DNA of 64,000 nucleotides from Siphonodentalium dalli (GCA_032622095.1 CP136068.1:54584025-54648024), one strand, 5' to 3'. Positions 47,483-60,665 are shown, counted from the stretch's first letter. Translations and numbers: made by a program. The notes: generated from the letters alone by a model not told the origin.

Positions 47483-47760
47483 GGGCGTAAAGTGGCTCAG
47501 TTGGTAAGGTACGTGTTGCATTAGACAAACATAAACCATTCCAATTAGTGATGGTGAAACTGATTCGAATCTGGCACACACAGGGATTCATGTACATGTA
47601 ATTGGGAAAGTTTGTCAATTGCTTTCCTGTGTTCAGTGATTTATTCTCAGTGAGATATATCCTTTGCACAGCCTCTCCTCCACCTGTAAATCTGACATGA
47701 TATGCCATGATGTGACATAGCAGCTAAAACGACCATTAACCCCAATAAAACAAACAAACA
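47483..47760 (+). mobile_element. tRNA-derived SINE
   Basis: A box A-like TGGCTCAGTTGG at 47493-47504 and a box B-like GATTCGAATCT at 47562-47572 form a Pol III promoter. A roughly 190 bp body follows, ending in CCCAATAAAACAAACAAACA at 47741-47760. The A-B spacing is longer than in a functional tRNA and no cloverleaf can be drawn, so this is a SINE and not a tRNA gene. Target duplication not identified. Confidence 0.75.
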
Positions 47761-50700
47761 TCAGTTTCTTAAATTGGAATGATGGGCTTACATACCACTC
47801 GAAGTGAATGGTGTTCGCTGGTGTTCCGATGATTATTTTGACACCATCAGATACGTTATTAGGATTAATAAAATATCCAATGAAGGTACATGTAGTACTA
47901 GCCAAAATGTATACCTGTTTTGAAAATTAAACTGAATAAGGTCAAGTCGGCGAATTATCGAAATCATATTCAACCCCTAACAGTATGTCTCAAGATTCTG
48001 TCATCAATGCACTTGATGTGCTTTGAGAGAAAAAAAATAAGATGTTTTCAGTCATGAGTGGCAATAACACAGCCAGTAAGCGTTAGGGCAAAATACAAAT
48101 TTGAAGAAAGAAGGCATTAGAAGGGTACCTCTTTCTGTGACAAATAAATAATCATTTCTACTGATTTCATTGAAGGGGGTGATAATAGCCAGGTTCAGCC
48201 AAACATTCGTTTAACTTGTAACATGTGCTACTGTGGTATACTTGCTATGGATACACACTTGGCAGGAGAAGTCGTGTGATTTACGGCGCCAAAGCTACAC
48301 GTTTTGAGATCGGTCCAATTTGTAGCAGAATGTGTAAACATAATCTGGTGGTAAGCGACATGTCCACAGTGCAACCACCGATATGCTTAATTGACTTCAA
48401 TCAAGACAATATTTCCACACGGAAACATTTGAATCTCCTATATTCTCATACAGCATGCATAGTGTTGGTTTCTCACTAAAGAAAACATTATCAGAAGATT
48501 GGATTATTCCACTTTGCTGCTACACATTTGATACAACTTCCAAATGACTTGACCATGTAAGTGTATGCGGAATATTGGCATGAGTCAGGATACTTTCTTT
48601 GGCAATGCTGGCAACACAAGTTACATATACGATTGGCTATACCTTGCTTCTTCATAATATACTTAAGAGAATTTGGTGGTTTTATTATCAAAATTAAAAA
48701 AGTTACATACTTAAGAGTTGGTACTACCATGCAGGCAAAGTCCTGAATTACAGAATTGAAGAATGTTGAGTCTCCGTGAGTGTGACATCGGACCACCGTC
48801 ATAGATGGATACCCTGGTAAAGCGGTGTATAGGGAATTTGACCATAAGCGGAGATGTGCACAATGATCACACGATTCCAGAATACAGGCAATCCGTTCAT
48901 CACTGGAAACTGGCACATTGGTTGCCTAGTTTCAGGATGTGTATGGGTGATATTGGTGCGCTCGATCTGCACCCTAATTCCAGGATATCGGATATAGGTA
49001 GTCTGGTCACCACTGCAGAAGTACTCTATGGGCAGCCATCCAGGTTCTGGATATGGCTAACTTTACCGACCACTGCTGGAATACCAGTCCCAGGATAAGA
49101 ATATATTGCCCAGTCCCAACGACACGGGTAAACTAGAGGAATAGTCATATACCGGTGTATGTTATCTGGTCACCACTAAAATTTTGACTAATCAGTCCTA
49201 CGTATCGCTATGCCACTACCTGGGCTATCCTAGATGCTGACGGTCCGAGGCCAAACAAATGGATGGTTTGCATGGATATGTATTATTATGTGTGGTGGGT
49301 ACTTTAGCTGACCAATTAATGCTGGAATCTGAGCGATTTGGCACCTGCTTTCGTTCACATGATGTGCATGCACCCAGTTCCTAGATACCACTACTTTGGG
49401 AACTATTGCGGTACCGGGTAACATAATATGGGGAGACTATAGACATCCAGTTCCCCGACATCGCCGTTCTGTTCTGGCAATCTGACCAACAACTTTCTGA
49501 ATACCTAAACTATAATGATCCACATTGAGATACGGTAACCTGCCACCAATGTGAATATCCAGTCCTTGTACATGTTATGTGGCCCATTGATACATAGATA
49601 TACTAGTATATTGGCCACCTCCTGATGACCATTTCACACATTGTCTACCAAATCGGAGATGTAAACACCAGAGAGCCAGCCTGGCTTGCTTTAGGATTCA
49701 GTGGCATAGCATTTTGACACTCTTTACACGCAATGACTAATTGTCTGCGAAAAAGACATTATTATAGCATATTAAGACAGCATTATAGCATAAAAAGATA
49801 TTGTTATAGTATATTAAGATAGCATTATTATAGCATATTAGGATAGCATTGTTTGCACATTTCTTTCAAAACTAAACTTCCTTTTTTCAAGAGAAAACCA
49901 ATAAATTTTACTAACAGGATATATCTGAGGAGTTAGTGAATCAAAGGGTATGCTATATCACGATGCTAGTCTCTAGTTCAGCGACCAGAGTGATGGTCAG
50001 TAGATGATATACCACACAACAACCACAAGTCTCTAACCACACTGCTAGAATTTATATGACACAGTATATGTCTGCTCGTGTCGAACATGGGGTGATTTTA
50101 GCACAATAACTGTCTGACCTTTAAAAGGGCCACTTTCTTTGGTGTGGTGAGATCTCAACATTCACTGGGAGCGAACTTCTTTTTTATCAATGAGCTCATT
50201 CTCAATTGATGGACGAGTAATCAGAATTAGCACAAAACATGTATATTCAATGCTCTTGTATCAACACTCCAGCTCTGTCTTTAGCATGACTTAATCTTTC
50301 GTAACAAGTTATTCAACAACTAAATTATGTTCCACAATTTTGATGCCAATAATGGTGATATTATATTCTGGACAACAGTTCTCATTTATTGGGTGTGCAT
50401 GTATTGGTAGTCATATTCTCATAATTGTTACCAAATTGAAAGCATATCGGTTCAACATATTCAACATATAATCTGTCTATACATTGCTGACATGTGATTT
50501 TCCTGTCCTTTAATCCTGACCAGTGAATCGATTACCATGTTATCATGCCAAGTTTTTTTCCACCGCATGTAGTGCTTATGTGTCAAACATTTGGGTAATA
50601 CATGTATTGTGCAATGCGTTGGGTGACTAAAATGAGCAAAATGTTACTTAATAAAAGTAACATATTTTTTGCAAAACCCTCTGAAACCCTTGTTATCCTT

Positions 50701-51660
50701 ATATTGAACACATGCTGACACATGTGCCTAAAATGTATAACTTAGTGGCATCATGTTGGCATTTTATTTTGTGACTTTACAGGTATATTGAATTTTTGAT
50801 CTTCTTACCAACATTTACTGAAATATATGTTCATAAATTGATAGAATTCCTGAGAGTTCAGTATTATAATATGACAAAAAATCGAGAAAAAACTCAAGAG
50901 AAGAGCTTTAAAACTCAGATAACCTGCAGTATAGGTCAATCTAGGTCAATATAGGTCAGTATTATAATATATTTATGTAATTTTGGACAAATATCGAGGA
51001 ATAGTTCAGGCTCAGCTCACACCATTAACAATTTTATAAAATTGAGTTTTTACTTTGGCCTCAAGGTCATCGGGGTGAATTTAATGCTTGGGTCTCACTC
51101 TTGTAATGTACGCTGATACATATGCAAATAAAATGATCTGGAATGTGGTGGCATTTAGTGAGCATGTTAAATAGGTGGGACTTTGTCTTCATTTGTTCAT
51201 GGAATTTTTGCAATTATTCGGATGAACAACTGACTTTTTGAGCTTCAATATGAAAAGTTCTCAAGATGTTTGTAGATTTTGTTATAAAGGTGACTAATAT
51301 GGCCTATTTGAAGTCATATTTATGTAATTTTGGTATGTATAAGTAATGTGTTGTCTTATACCTCATACAGCCTGTGAAAAATAGAAATTTTGACCTTTGA
51401 CCTTGACCCCAAGGTCATCAAGGTCACTTTCACGCTTGGGTCTCGCTCTCATATTGACCCCCATATCATGAACTATGTGTATACCAAGTTTCATGCTTTT
51501 ATCCAATTTTGCACACTTTGGCCATTTTTGGGACCTTGGAGCCTCTACTATAATAACGCAATGTCTGTTTCGAATCAGTGGGTGTTATTGTTATTATAAC
51601 TCTACCCATGCATATATATGCGTACGATGTACATGTAGCCGGCAGGATTCCACTTATACC
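47761..51660. other. Interior of the large inverted-repeat element, no gene recognised
   Basis: Open frames up to 141 residues (for example 48491-48916 minus, cysteine-rich near its C-terminus) match no family I know. Local structures: diverged units with TCTGGTCACCACT and CCAGGATA at 48960-49200; an 85 bp block of TTATAGCATATTAAGATAGC units at 49764-49850; and the GACCTTGACC..AAGGTCATCAAGG string at 51395-51425, related to the Helitron A monomers. Confidence 0.45.
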
Positions 51661-52384
51661 TGAGTAGGGAGTATTCACCCAAATTCAAGATGGCGGTTAA
51701 AATGACCACCAGAAATGGAAAAATCGCCTAAAATTGCTGAGTTTTACGTCAGCGAGCGTTATCGTCATGACAACTCCATACATGCTAACTATTGTGAGTT
51801 GGGAACACTGAGGCAAAATACTGTCCTAATATCACATCCACCAAAAGGTCCCCCAAATCTGGCGTTATTGTCATGACAACTCCATCATGCATGCTTTGAG
51901 CTTGAAATACTGAGGTGACGTAATTACCTTACATCTCAAGGAAAAAATGGTTTTCGAAATCGAAGATGGCAGCCAGTATGGAGTCTGAAATTTGAAAACG
52001 CGCCTATATTCCTTTACTTTCTTTCAATGGGCAATATTTTAAAGCGAATTATTTCCACAGTTACATGGTGATAGGGAAGATTGATACGAAGTATTCGTTT
52101 TATTTGGGCAGTTGATACTCACAGCCAAGATGGCGACCAAACTGGTGGACAAATTGAAAAGTCGCCGATATTTTCACATACTAATTTAATCTTTTTTTCA
52201 TAATACTGATATGTATGGACGAAACGGTGCATAAATCATATATAGCTTCCCATTGAAAACGTCTGGGAATTCTTATCCTTATTCTTGGCAAGCTTATTTA
52301 TTTCGAATCTTATATAAAATCTGATTGGGGTGGGGGTAGTCACAAAAAGTCCTTCTTATCTGTAAACGCCAGGAAATATCGTTT
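51661..52384. repeat. Diverged units headed by AAGATGGCNNCC
   Basis: Motifs at 51690 (CAAGATGGCGGTTAAAATG), 51963 (GAAGATGGCAGCC) and 52129 (CCAAGATGGCGACC) head diverged segments, the same layout as the foldback arms at 42004-43215. Confidence 0.5.
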
Positions 52385-52812
52385 CTTAAGTTATGTTTTA
52401 TGATTAGTAAATACTAGTGAATATTACAAAAAATGACAGATATACATGAAAGTGTAACCAAAAGTGAACCGTTTCAAGTTACTTCATTCTACACAATGCA
52501 TAATTTAAACACCAGGTTTGAGGGGGTAGTCCCAAAATGACCCTTCTTATCTGTAAACGCCATATCGTTTCTTAAGTTATGTTTTTATGATCAGTGAACA
52601 TTAGTTAGTATCTAAACCAAAAATGACGGCCGTACGCGAGAGTAATTAAAAGTGATTTTTGGGGTTTTTGGAGCGGCCCTAGCCCCTAAACGCCAGGATT
52701 GCGAAACTTAAGAAATGTTTTTTCTGCGATGATTCAAGGGCGATACCAAATCTAGGGAATCAAACCTTTCGTACGCGATAGTGTAATTAAAACCATCTGG
52801 GCTCCCGGTCTA

Positions 52813-53159
52813 TTACCAAATTTGTTACAATTTATGGAGCTCAGGTGTGACATCTAGAAATGCAAAGAGAACCAGAATGTTCATATCAAATTTGAAATAA
52901 TTGGATGAAGGATGTGGCCTGTAGGGTGTGACAAATGATTTAGTGATGCAAAGAACAAAATCCAAGATGGCTGCCGGTGGCCATTTTTTCATCTAAAATT
53001 GTTCAAATTGAATACATTCATCTCAATATGTTGCCATGGAATGATGGTCAACAGTCTATATCAAAATTAAACTTGATCACATCAAGTGTCAATTTCATTT
53101 GGTATAAGAGTGTATGACTTTACCCTTGGTGCAACCTGTTGTTGTTGACCATGTTATTG
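52813..53159. other. Unassigned flank
   Basis: No gene recognised. One CCAAGATGGCTGCCGG motif at 52968. Confidence 0.4.
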
Positions 53160-53572
53160 TTAAAGGTACTCAATCCGATTGGATGGTCCCCATATCAGAT
53201 TCCAACAACATTTTTTGAAATATCAATTCAGTTATCAGAATCTATTAATTGCCTAAAAATAATGCTAACCACATTCAACTAGAGTATAAAATTGACCAAA
53301 CGTGTTATTTATCAACATTTTGTTCAACGAAATTTGACCGCGTTGACAAATATTAACGCACATAGCCACTTAATTTTAGAGTTACCCATCCTCATCCGCA
53401 ATTTGGTCAGACATAACTCGGGGGGGGGGGGGGGTAACAAATTAAAAAAATCGATACCTGATCACTCTTGAGCTTTGATGGGTGGGTTCCTCGACTCGAA
53501 TCAGATATGTTTTACCCCCGAGGCCAAATAAATAGCAATTTAGGAGCGTCAATTCGGATTATGCATCTTTAA
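53160..53572. mobile_element. TTAA-flanked MITE, family TTAAAGGTACTCAAYCCG, copy 2
   Basis: Left end TTAAAGGTACTCAATCCG; right end diverged (GGATTATGCATCTTTAA). Interior strings TTGATGGGTGGGTTCCTCGA and TTTTAGAGTTACCCATCC match copy 1 (6309-6785). A G run at 53420-53434 is absent from copy 1. Confidence 0.72.
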
Positions 53573-53624
53573 TGTTAACAACTTTTGAGGTTGTTCGTGA
53601 ACTTTGACCTAGTTAAAGGATTAT

Positions 53625-54339
53625 ATATTTGAGGCAAGAAAACAGTACAGAATTCGTTCCATATAAATATATCTGCCGATTTCGATGAAACTTGGTATGT
53701 GGGGGTATTTTCGGCCGGGGAGTGACATAGGCATATTAATTTGCCCGTGCGACGTGACATTGACCTTGAAATCGGGTCATTTCAAGGTCAAACGCCCGAA
53801 TATCACGGGATTTCGACGAAACTTGGTATGTGGGGGTACCTTTGGCCGGAGAGTGGCATAAGCCTATTAATTTGCCCGTGCGACGTGACATTGACCTTGA
53901 AATCGGGTCATTTCAAGGCCAAACGGCCGAATATCACGGGATTTCGATGAAACTTGGTATGTGGGGATACTTTCGTATGGGGAGTCTCATAAGCCTATTC
54001 ATTTACCCGTGCGACGTGACCTTGACCTGGAAATATGGTCAATTCAAGGTCAAATCGCGAATTTTGATGGGATTTCCACGAAATTGATACATAGGGTTAC
54101 TTTTGTCCACTGGGTGTTTTGGACGGGTCAAATCGTGACCCCCGACCTGACATTGACCTTCAAAATGATCAATTCAAGGTCAAATCGGGTGAAACCGGAT
54201 GGATTTAGACGGGTACTTTTGTCGGGTACTTTTGTTAGGGCAGTGTTTTGGACGGGTCAAATCGTGACCCCACTTGACCTTGGCCTTCAAAATAGACAAT
54301 TCAAGGTCAAAGCCCGGACGAAGTCGGGTCACCTTCTAG
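53625..54339 (+). mobile_element. Helitron-like element A4 (plus strand)
   Basis: The only copy in the window read on the plus strand. It has A-type monomers (GGTATGTGGGGGTA, CGTGCGACGTGAC, TCAAGGTCAAA) and a perfect 3' terminus: hairpin GCCCGGAC-GAA-GTCGGGT, CACCTTCTAG at 54339, followed by T. The 5' TC end is not clear; a decayed TTATATATTTGAGG lies near 53630. It lies beside the AT satellite. Confidence 0.78.
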
Positions 54340-54536
54340 TAATATCTAAAATTCGAATTATGGATATAAATTATACATGCCGATTTATTTATATTTATAA
54401 ATAAATTATGGATATTCATAACTCGATTTATAGATATCAACAATTGGATTTATAGATATCTATACTTCGAATTATTGATATCTTTGTATCATATTTAGAT
54501 ATCTAAAATTAATTATTGATAACAATAAATTGATAT
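54340..54536. repeat. AT-rich palindromic minisatellite, second block
   Basis: Same TATAGATATC / ATTCGAATTA units as 40925-41290. Confidence 0.7.
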
Positions 54537-54824
54537 AATTGTTTGGTATGGTATGCTTTATTGCTAGACATGACTTAACATATTACATGCAAAAACATAT
54601 ACATATTTACAAATGTAAAAAGCCATTGGAACGACAACTCTATATGCCACCGAGTCCTTTGATGTGGACCAAACATGCATTGGCACTATATGGCTATTTT
54701 TGCATAAATGGCACCGTGAACAGTGCACACCCAGATCGAGAAAGCAGGGCTAGATAAATGTATCCCCTGTGTGACCATTCCCGGGTTATAAGAAATGAAC
54801 GCCACAAATTATCTCCCTGCTCGC

Positions 54825-55478
54825 TTAAAGGGGTACTGTACACAGGGATAGACAATTTTTTTTATTTACTCCCATTGAAATAACTTTCAAGTAGATTGTG
54901 TTCGTGTTATATGAGTTTCGTATTAACCTAATTTAGCGAAGAAAATATTGATCTTGGAAACAAAAATATTACGATTTCAAACTACGCGCCATGTTTTTGA
55001 CCTTCACCGGAGAAGACTCAGGTCGCAGGAAGAACCGGAAGTTCATTGTTCACAGCTTCAATTGATGCATCCAATCTCTTCCATCGAACAATCTCACTCC
55101 GTATAAAAATACTCGACGCTTCATGACTCTTGTTTCTTTCTCCTTTTTTTCCGAATCGGTTATAGCGGGCCTTTCTTTTGCAGGTAACATGTTATGTTTG
55201 CAACTCAATAATGTTCGCGAACGGTCGTCGATAAAAGACACGCAACAGATACTATTTCAAGAACGGTAACTCGTACTGGCATAATTCTCCATTTTATGAC
55301 TCCAGCCATAAATGAATTTATATTAAATAATTCAATTTTACTTTTGTGATAGCCTGTTAACCGGAACGTTTTCAGTAGACATCGTCGACTCAAATAAGTT
55401 ATTTTAAAATATAATATTGATATTAGATCGTTATTGTCACCGGGAATTTATTTAAATTGGGGTACAGTACCCCTTTAA
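54825..55478. mobile_element. TTAA-tipped TIR element TTAAAGGGGTACTGTA
   Basis: 654 bp with ends TTAAAGGGGTACTGTA and the exact inverse TACAGTACCCCTTTAA. TTAA at both tips allows a 4 bp duplication. Non-coding interior. Confidence 0.75.
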
Positions 55479-56247
55479 AGCCAGAGGCGCTGTTAATTTG
55501 TTTGTCTTCTAATCGGAGTATAGGGTCTTATTACTCGCGCCGCGTGTATTCTAATGTAGAGATTCGTGTTTCGCCTGGGCGCATGCATGGGGGTTTTATT
55601 TTTAGAACTGGGAATTTTTGGGATAATTAAGTCGAACTGCGAACCTGAGGCCGAGTCCGGCAAAAGGTGTAGTTGGGAATTTCAATTTCGTTTATTGTCG
55701 TTAACATTATGCCAATAATGTGATTTTTGGTGTGCGATAAGCTATGACAAATAAAAGAAATGAAAAAGATAATTTGTAAGTCGTATATTTCAACTTTTAT
55801 AGACATTTTTCGTGCTGCAGTCCACTGGGGTTGTGGTCGGAGACGACCAAGTCGGCCGCCGGTTCGTTAATTAGGTGCTTGTTGTTATTGTTATTTTAAC
55901 TGAATTCTGAGTTGGTCATTCGCCACACCAATGTATTATATATTCTATAATTACAATCATGGGTATATAATATATGATCTTGAGCGCGTTACCATTTCTG
56001 ACATTGGTTTTCTTGTTTAGATAGGCTTGGTGCAGCTTATTTACACCAAGCCAGACTGTCAGGGTTGAAAAAAGCTATGACGCGACTTGCTTCAAACCTC
56101 ATGCGGATCGACATATTAAATATAATATTTATGGAGTATTATCATACTTCACCCTAATTAATGTCTGCTACGGGATTTGTGAGTATTTTTCTCCCTCAAG
56201 TTTACATATAGGCGTCGCGACGAAGACCAGAATGTTCGTCAATAATC

Positions 56248-57244
56248 ATGACGCGATTTTGGTGTTGTGTACCGCCGGATTGCAAAGCCTCTGTTTCAAA
56301 ATTAGAAAATCTTGAAAAAATATCCATGGATAAAAAGTGTAACTTTCCATTCGTTTCACCACAAAATTCACAAACGGGATTTACGGAGGAAATGGATGGC
56401 TGTGTTGCGAAGGGAAAACTTCAGTCCAAATAGCCTATCTCGAGTTTGTTCTCTTCATTTCGACGACAGAAACGATCCGAAAGACAAAAGTTCGATGCCG
56501 ACTTTGTTGAAATACAACAATTTCAAAAAATCAAGCAACACCAGGTATGATAGCAATTATATATTAACTTGACATACAATTTGATAACTGGTTTACGTAG
56601 ATATGAAAGTTGTTCAGTAATCAGCAGTAATTTGGGTTGTTTTGGCAAGGGATTGTCAACCTTCATAGTTCCTTTGACGATTACGATAAGTCACTTTACA
56701 AATTGTTCTCATCAACTTAGTTCAATAAAAACATATCACAGCTATAAATATCACAGCTATTAATAGTCTGTAATCTTTAACTAAAGCTAAATAGTACTCA
56801 TACCAAGAATTAAAAAACGCTCTTTATTGCCAGATGTTACAAAAAAACAAAACACACCCAGTTATTTCTTTCCAGTAGCAAAAGTACTTAAACAAATTTA
56901 TTTGGATCGAGGCATATGCATGTAAAGTCCGTATGTATCATACAGATGTATAACTGTATTATATTTCTATATTAACTTATTTTAGGAAAACACGGAACTC
57001 GATGCCAGCTGACCATGTGGCTCTGGGCGACATGTCGGGATCAATAAAAAAAAGCAGGAACTACATGTACACTCAGACAGTAGATGTGTTTACAGATATA
57101 AATATAGAAGACCAGCGCCATATATCGCTGGGGAAGTAGATATTGAGCACACTAAGAGCACGAGAAAAATTACCAGTAAGTTGCATATATTTCTTGGAAT
57201 AATATTTTAATATGATATACATGATTCGTACAATTATTTTAACA

Positions 57245-57279
<35 letters not shown>

Positions 57280-58614
57280 ATAACTTAAAAATATAAAATA
57301 GATATAGTACATGTATAACCTGTGTCTCTTGTCACATCTATCAATAATTGCATACTGAATATTCTTTATTCGTTAGTTCCAGATTTATGCACCGTTGCTG
57401 CTTACTACACACATGTGCCACCAAAGGAGCATAACTACTGCCGCAGAGATCCAGATATGCAGAAGAAACAATATAACACATGTGGAACCCAAATAATTCT
57501 GAGCGGAAATTATATTGTTGAGTTAACATCATTCAAGGATTCCTTCGATTCTCTAAACATCAGGTTTGACGAAATTCAGAAAGTGGCAGAGGAGAATAAA
57601 GTTTTGCGTGACAAATTGGAAGATAAGAATACTCTGTTTCGAGATATATTAATGGAGAAAGTGACACATGACGACGAATCGGTCAAACTGTTTACTGGCT
57701 TTCCCAGCGTTGTTCTGCTGAATGGCATATTTGCCGCTCTTACCAATGGAGGAGTTAAACTTAAATATTGGTCATCCTCTAAAAGTGCAAAGTTAAAGAA
57801 CTATCAATCAAATGACAAGCGCAAAAGAACAGGGCCTTGTAGGAAGTAGAAAGACTTCCAATAATTCATTCTTACATTAGTTAGTTTGAGGCTTGGACTA
57901 ACTGTGGCAGTGCTTTCGGAAATATTTGGTGTTTCTAAAACTCGAATATCCCAGATATTCATAACTTGGATTACAATCATTGACACGACACTGACGCATA
58001 ACATCGTAGATTGGCCATCAAAAGAAAATGTAAGAAGAGCGATGCCAATGAGTTTCCGGAGAGAGTATCCAAAAACTAGGGCAATAATTGACTGTACAGA
58101 AATATTTTTTGAGAAACCAAGCGCTCCTCATCTCCAAACAACTAGTTATAGTACCTACAAATCAAGAAATACAGGTAAATTTCTCGTTTCAATCACGCCA
58201 GCTGGATTGATAAATTTCCTGTCAAATATATATGGAGGAAATGCCAGTGATCGGTATATAACACAGGACAGTGGTTTTCTACAAAAGGTAGAACGCGGTG
58301 ATGATATTATGGCGGACAGAGGTTTCACAATTCGTGACTTGCTAGCATTTCAAGGAGCAACACTCAACATACCTCCCTTCACAAAGAAATGTGCTTTGGG
58401 GGGGGGGGGCAAACATATGAATTTGTCAGAAATAAATCAAACGCGGAAAATTGCAAAGCTACGGATTCATGTTGAGCGTGCAATTAAAAGACTTAAAGAA
58501 TTTAAGTTGATTGACCAAACAGCTATTCCATGGACAATTAAGCCTGTTATAAATCAAACGGTTGCTGTTTGTGCTGTTATTACAAATTTGCAGTCTAAGC
58601 TGGTTACAAATTAA
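56248..58614 (+). pseudogene. THAP-domain DDE transposase (ISL2EU-like), broken
   Basis: Would bind transposon ends and cut DNA. Exon 1 (56248-56544) encodes a THAP zinc-binding domain in two frames: an N-terminal CX5C segment (CCVPPDC) at 56263, then, after a frameshift near 56300-56345, FHSF, RKW, SRVCSLHF and PTLLKY. Donor CAG|GTATGA at 56544; acceptor TTTTAG at 56986; exon 2 has a stop (GKTAG) before a strong donor CCA|GTAAGT near 57174. The next exon (about 57368 on) has a coiled-coil-like stretch, then FTGFPS, two in-frame stops (57847, 57862), an HTH segment (LRLGLTVAVLSEIFGVSKTR) and a DDE_4 core: D in IIDCTE, D in MADRGF, E in HVERAIKRLKEF. A run of ten G lies in the coding core at 58399. 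The catalytic residues survive but the gene cannot be translated whole. Confidence 0.85.
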
Positions 58615-59091
58615 ATAATACCAACCTAAGTGAATAGAGTGACATACAACTTTTCCCCATCAAATTACTAATATTTTAAAAGCCATCTCAGTGCAGTATT
58701 CCCAATAATATAGACGTTTATAATTATTAAATCATTTTATATAATTTGTTATATTAATATTAACATAATTGAATCTTTGAAACTATATCGGTACCACACC
58801 AGTATGTTACCTTTAAATCACGATATGATTTCATTCAAAATTTACTAGTAACTTCAAGTATTAAGTCCTGCGAGTTAAGATAAGAACATGATCTTATTGC
58901 AAATAGTTCACACATACAACTGTGATAATATGAGAACAGGAGCTGTTTTCAACCAATATCTGCCACAATGTTATTTGATGAGAGAAGGTGTAAAATAATC
59001 ACTCTATTCACAGGCAGGCCATTCCCTATAGCTACGTATTAATAGAGTTTCAATAGAAGGCTTTATTAACAATAGGCATTTGTACTTGCGA
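58615..59091. other. Spacer between convergent transposon genes
   Basis: AT-rich, with the 3' ends of both genes pointing in. No further gene seen. Confidence 0.5.
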
Positions 59092-59482
59092 TCATTTGAG
59101 TAACTCTGGAACAACAAATCTTTCATGAACATTTAACACTTTATCGACTCTTGTTTTATAACTCTCGTCCGGGTAGATCCTCTCTGTAATGTTTCAATGG
59201 AATGCTTTTTGGTGTTGCCACCTTTACGTTAGAATACAAAGTCACAATATTTCTTTTGGCAAACAATCAGCTGGCACTGTATTTGTTTATACCACACACT
59301 GGTTTCTTTCAATAAGATGTCACCATTATTGTTCCCGTATAGGTGGTAACACGGGTCATCCAGAATGGCATCAATAGTCATCCTTTTGTGTTTGAGTGTA
59401 CTTTTTATTTCGAGAATTCCATCACCACAGCACTTGCAATAAACAAACCCATCTGGACTTGCCCCGAGGATAGGGTGATCAG

Positions 59483-59560
59483 GACTTTAATATTATCACC
59501 CCACACAGATTGACCTTGAATGACTTTAATATCATCAGCCCACACAGATTGACCTTGAAT
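59483..59560 (-). repeat. 39 bp tandem duplication inside the nuclease frame
   Basis: Units 59483-59521 and 59522-59560 differ at two positions. On the minus strand they duplicate residues SFKVNLCG plus five more, keeping frame (13 codons). A two-base loss next to the second unit breaks the frame before HPILGASPDG. Confidence 0.85.
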
Positions 59561-59585
59561 GATTTATGATTTTTCTTATATATGT

Positions 59586-60665
59586 CTATAGAAGGTGACC
59601 CGACTTCGTCCGGGCTTTGACCTTGAATTTGCCATTTTGAAGGTCAAGGTCAATTGGGGTCACGATTTGACCAGTCCAAAAACACTGCCCGGACAAAAGT
59701 ACCCGACAAACGTGCCCGTCGAAATCCATCCGGTTTTACCCGATTTGACCTTGAATTGATCATTTTGAAGGTCAAGGTCTGGTCGGGGTCACGATTGGAC
59801 CCGTCCAAAACAATCAGTGGACAAAAATAACCCCACGTATCAAATTTCGTCGAAATCCCATCAAAATTGGCGATTTGACCTTGAAGTTACCCGATTTCAA
59901 GGTCAAGGTCACGTCGCACGAGCAAATGAATATGCTTAAGAGACTCGCCATAAGAAAGTACCCCCACATACCAAGTTTCATCGAAATCCCGTGATATTCG
60001 GGCGTTTGACCTTGAAATTACCCGATTTCAAGGTCAAGGTCACGTCGCACGGACAAATTAATATGCCTATGTTCGTCCCTGGCCGAAAATACCCCCACAT
60101 ATCAAGTTTCATCGAAATCGGCTGGGCCAATTTCATGTCGATAGCTCCACCCGTTTCCGAGATATATAGCCCAATGTCATTTGCGGATACCTCGGCCGGT
60201 GATGAGTTAACGCGACATCGGCCGGATAAGAGTTAACGCGATCACGTCACGATATGTTGATGGCGTAATATATTTACGCAATGATCCTGCGTTCTTCCCG
60301 ATAATTAAGGTAGAAACTTTAAACGTACACAGGCGTGTGATGCATCATTGGAAAGATGAAGCGCCACATATTCTAATCGTGCAAATTATATGACTGGCAA
60401 TTTATTATTCGCGCTATATCGAATCGATTTGTGAGCACCGAACTGAAATATATTAGCGCAAAACGGCGTAAAAACAGATTTGACCTCGGCACGTGAAAAG
60501 TTGACCTCGGATCTGAAAATCAATAGGCCTATGTTACTCCTGACCCGAAAATACCCCCACATACCAAGTTTCATCGAAATCGGCTGGGCCATTTTCGAGT
60601 CCATCGATTACACACAGACAGATACACACACACACACACACAGATCTTTCAAAATATATAATAGA
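59586..60665 (-). mobile_element. Helitron-like element A3, inserted in the nuclease gene
   Basis: A-type monomers and the 390 bp unique segment shared with A1 (60125-60540). The 3' hairpin and CACCTTCTA are present, but the final CTAG reads CTAT. Abuts B7 exactly at CTAG 60666. Confidence 0.78.

Larger units (their letters stand above)
41534..52812. mobile_element. Large inverted-repeat element, 430 bp ends
   Basis: 41534-41962 and about 52385-52812 are inverted copies throughout, including TTTTAATTACACTATCGCGTA, CTTAAGTTTCGCAATCC and TTTCCTGGCGTTTACAGATA. The latter unit occurs twice in the right end and related forms occur in the left. Excluding the 5.06 kb insertion, about 6.2 kb of element remains. 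Its interior (47021-52384) shows no convincing transposase, only a SINE and repeats carrying AAGATGGC motifs. TSD not determined. Confidence 0.75.

Noticed and set aside
47483-47572. Functional tRNA gene
   Set aside because: Box A- and box B-like strings are present, but their spacing and flanks do not allow a cloverleaf; an A-rich SINE tail follows.
48491-48916. 141-residue minus-strand open frame with several CxxC pairs near its end
   Set aside because: Cysteine spacing matches no family I recognise and there are no splice or conservation clues. Left as unassigned.
41534-52812. Polinton/Maverick or other giant DNA element
   Set aside because: The long inverted ends are suggestive, but no polymerase B, integrase, ATPase or capsid-like frame was recognised inside.
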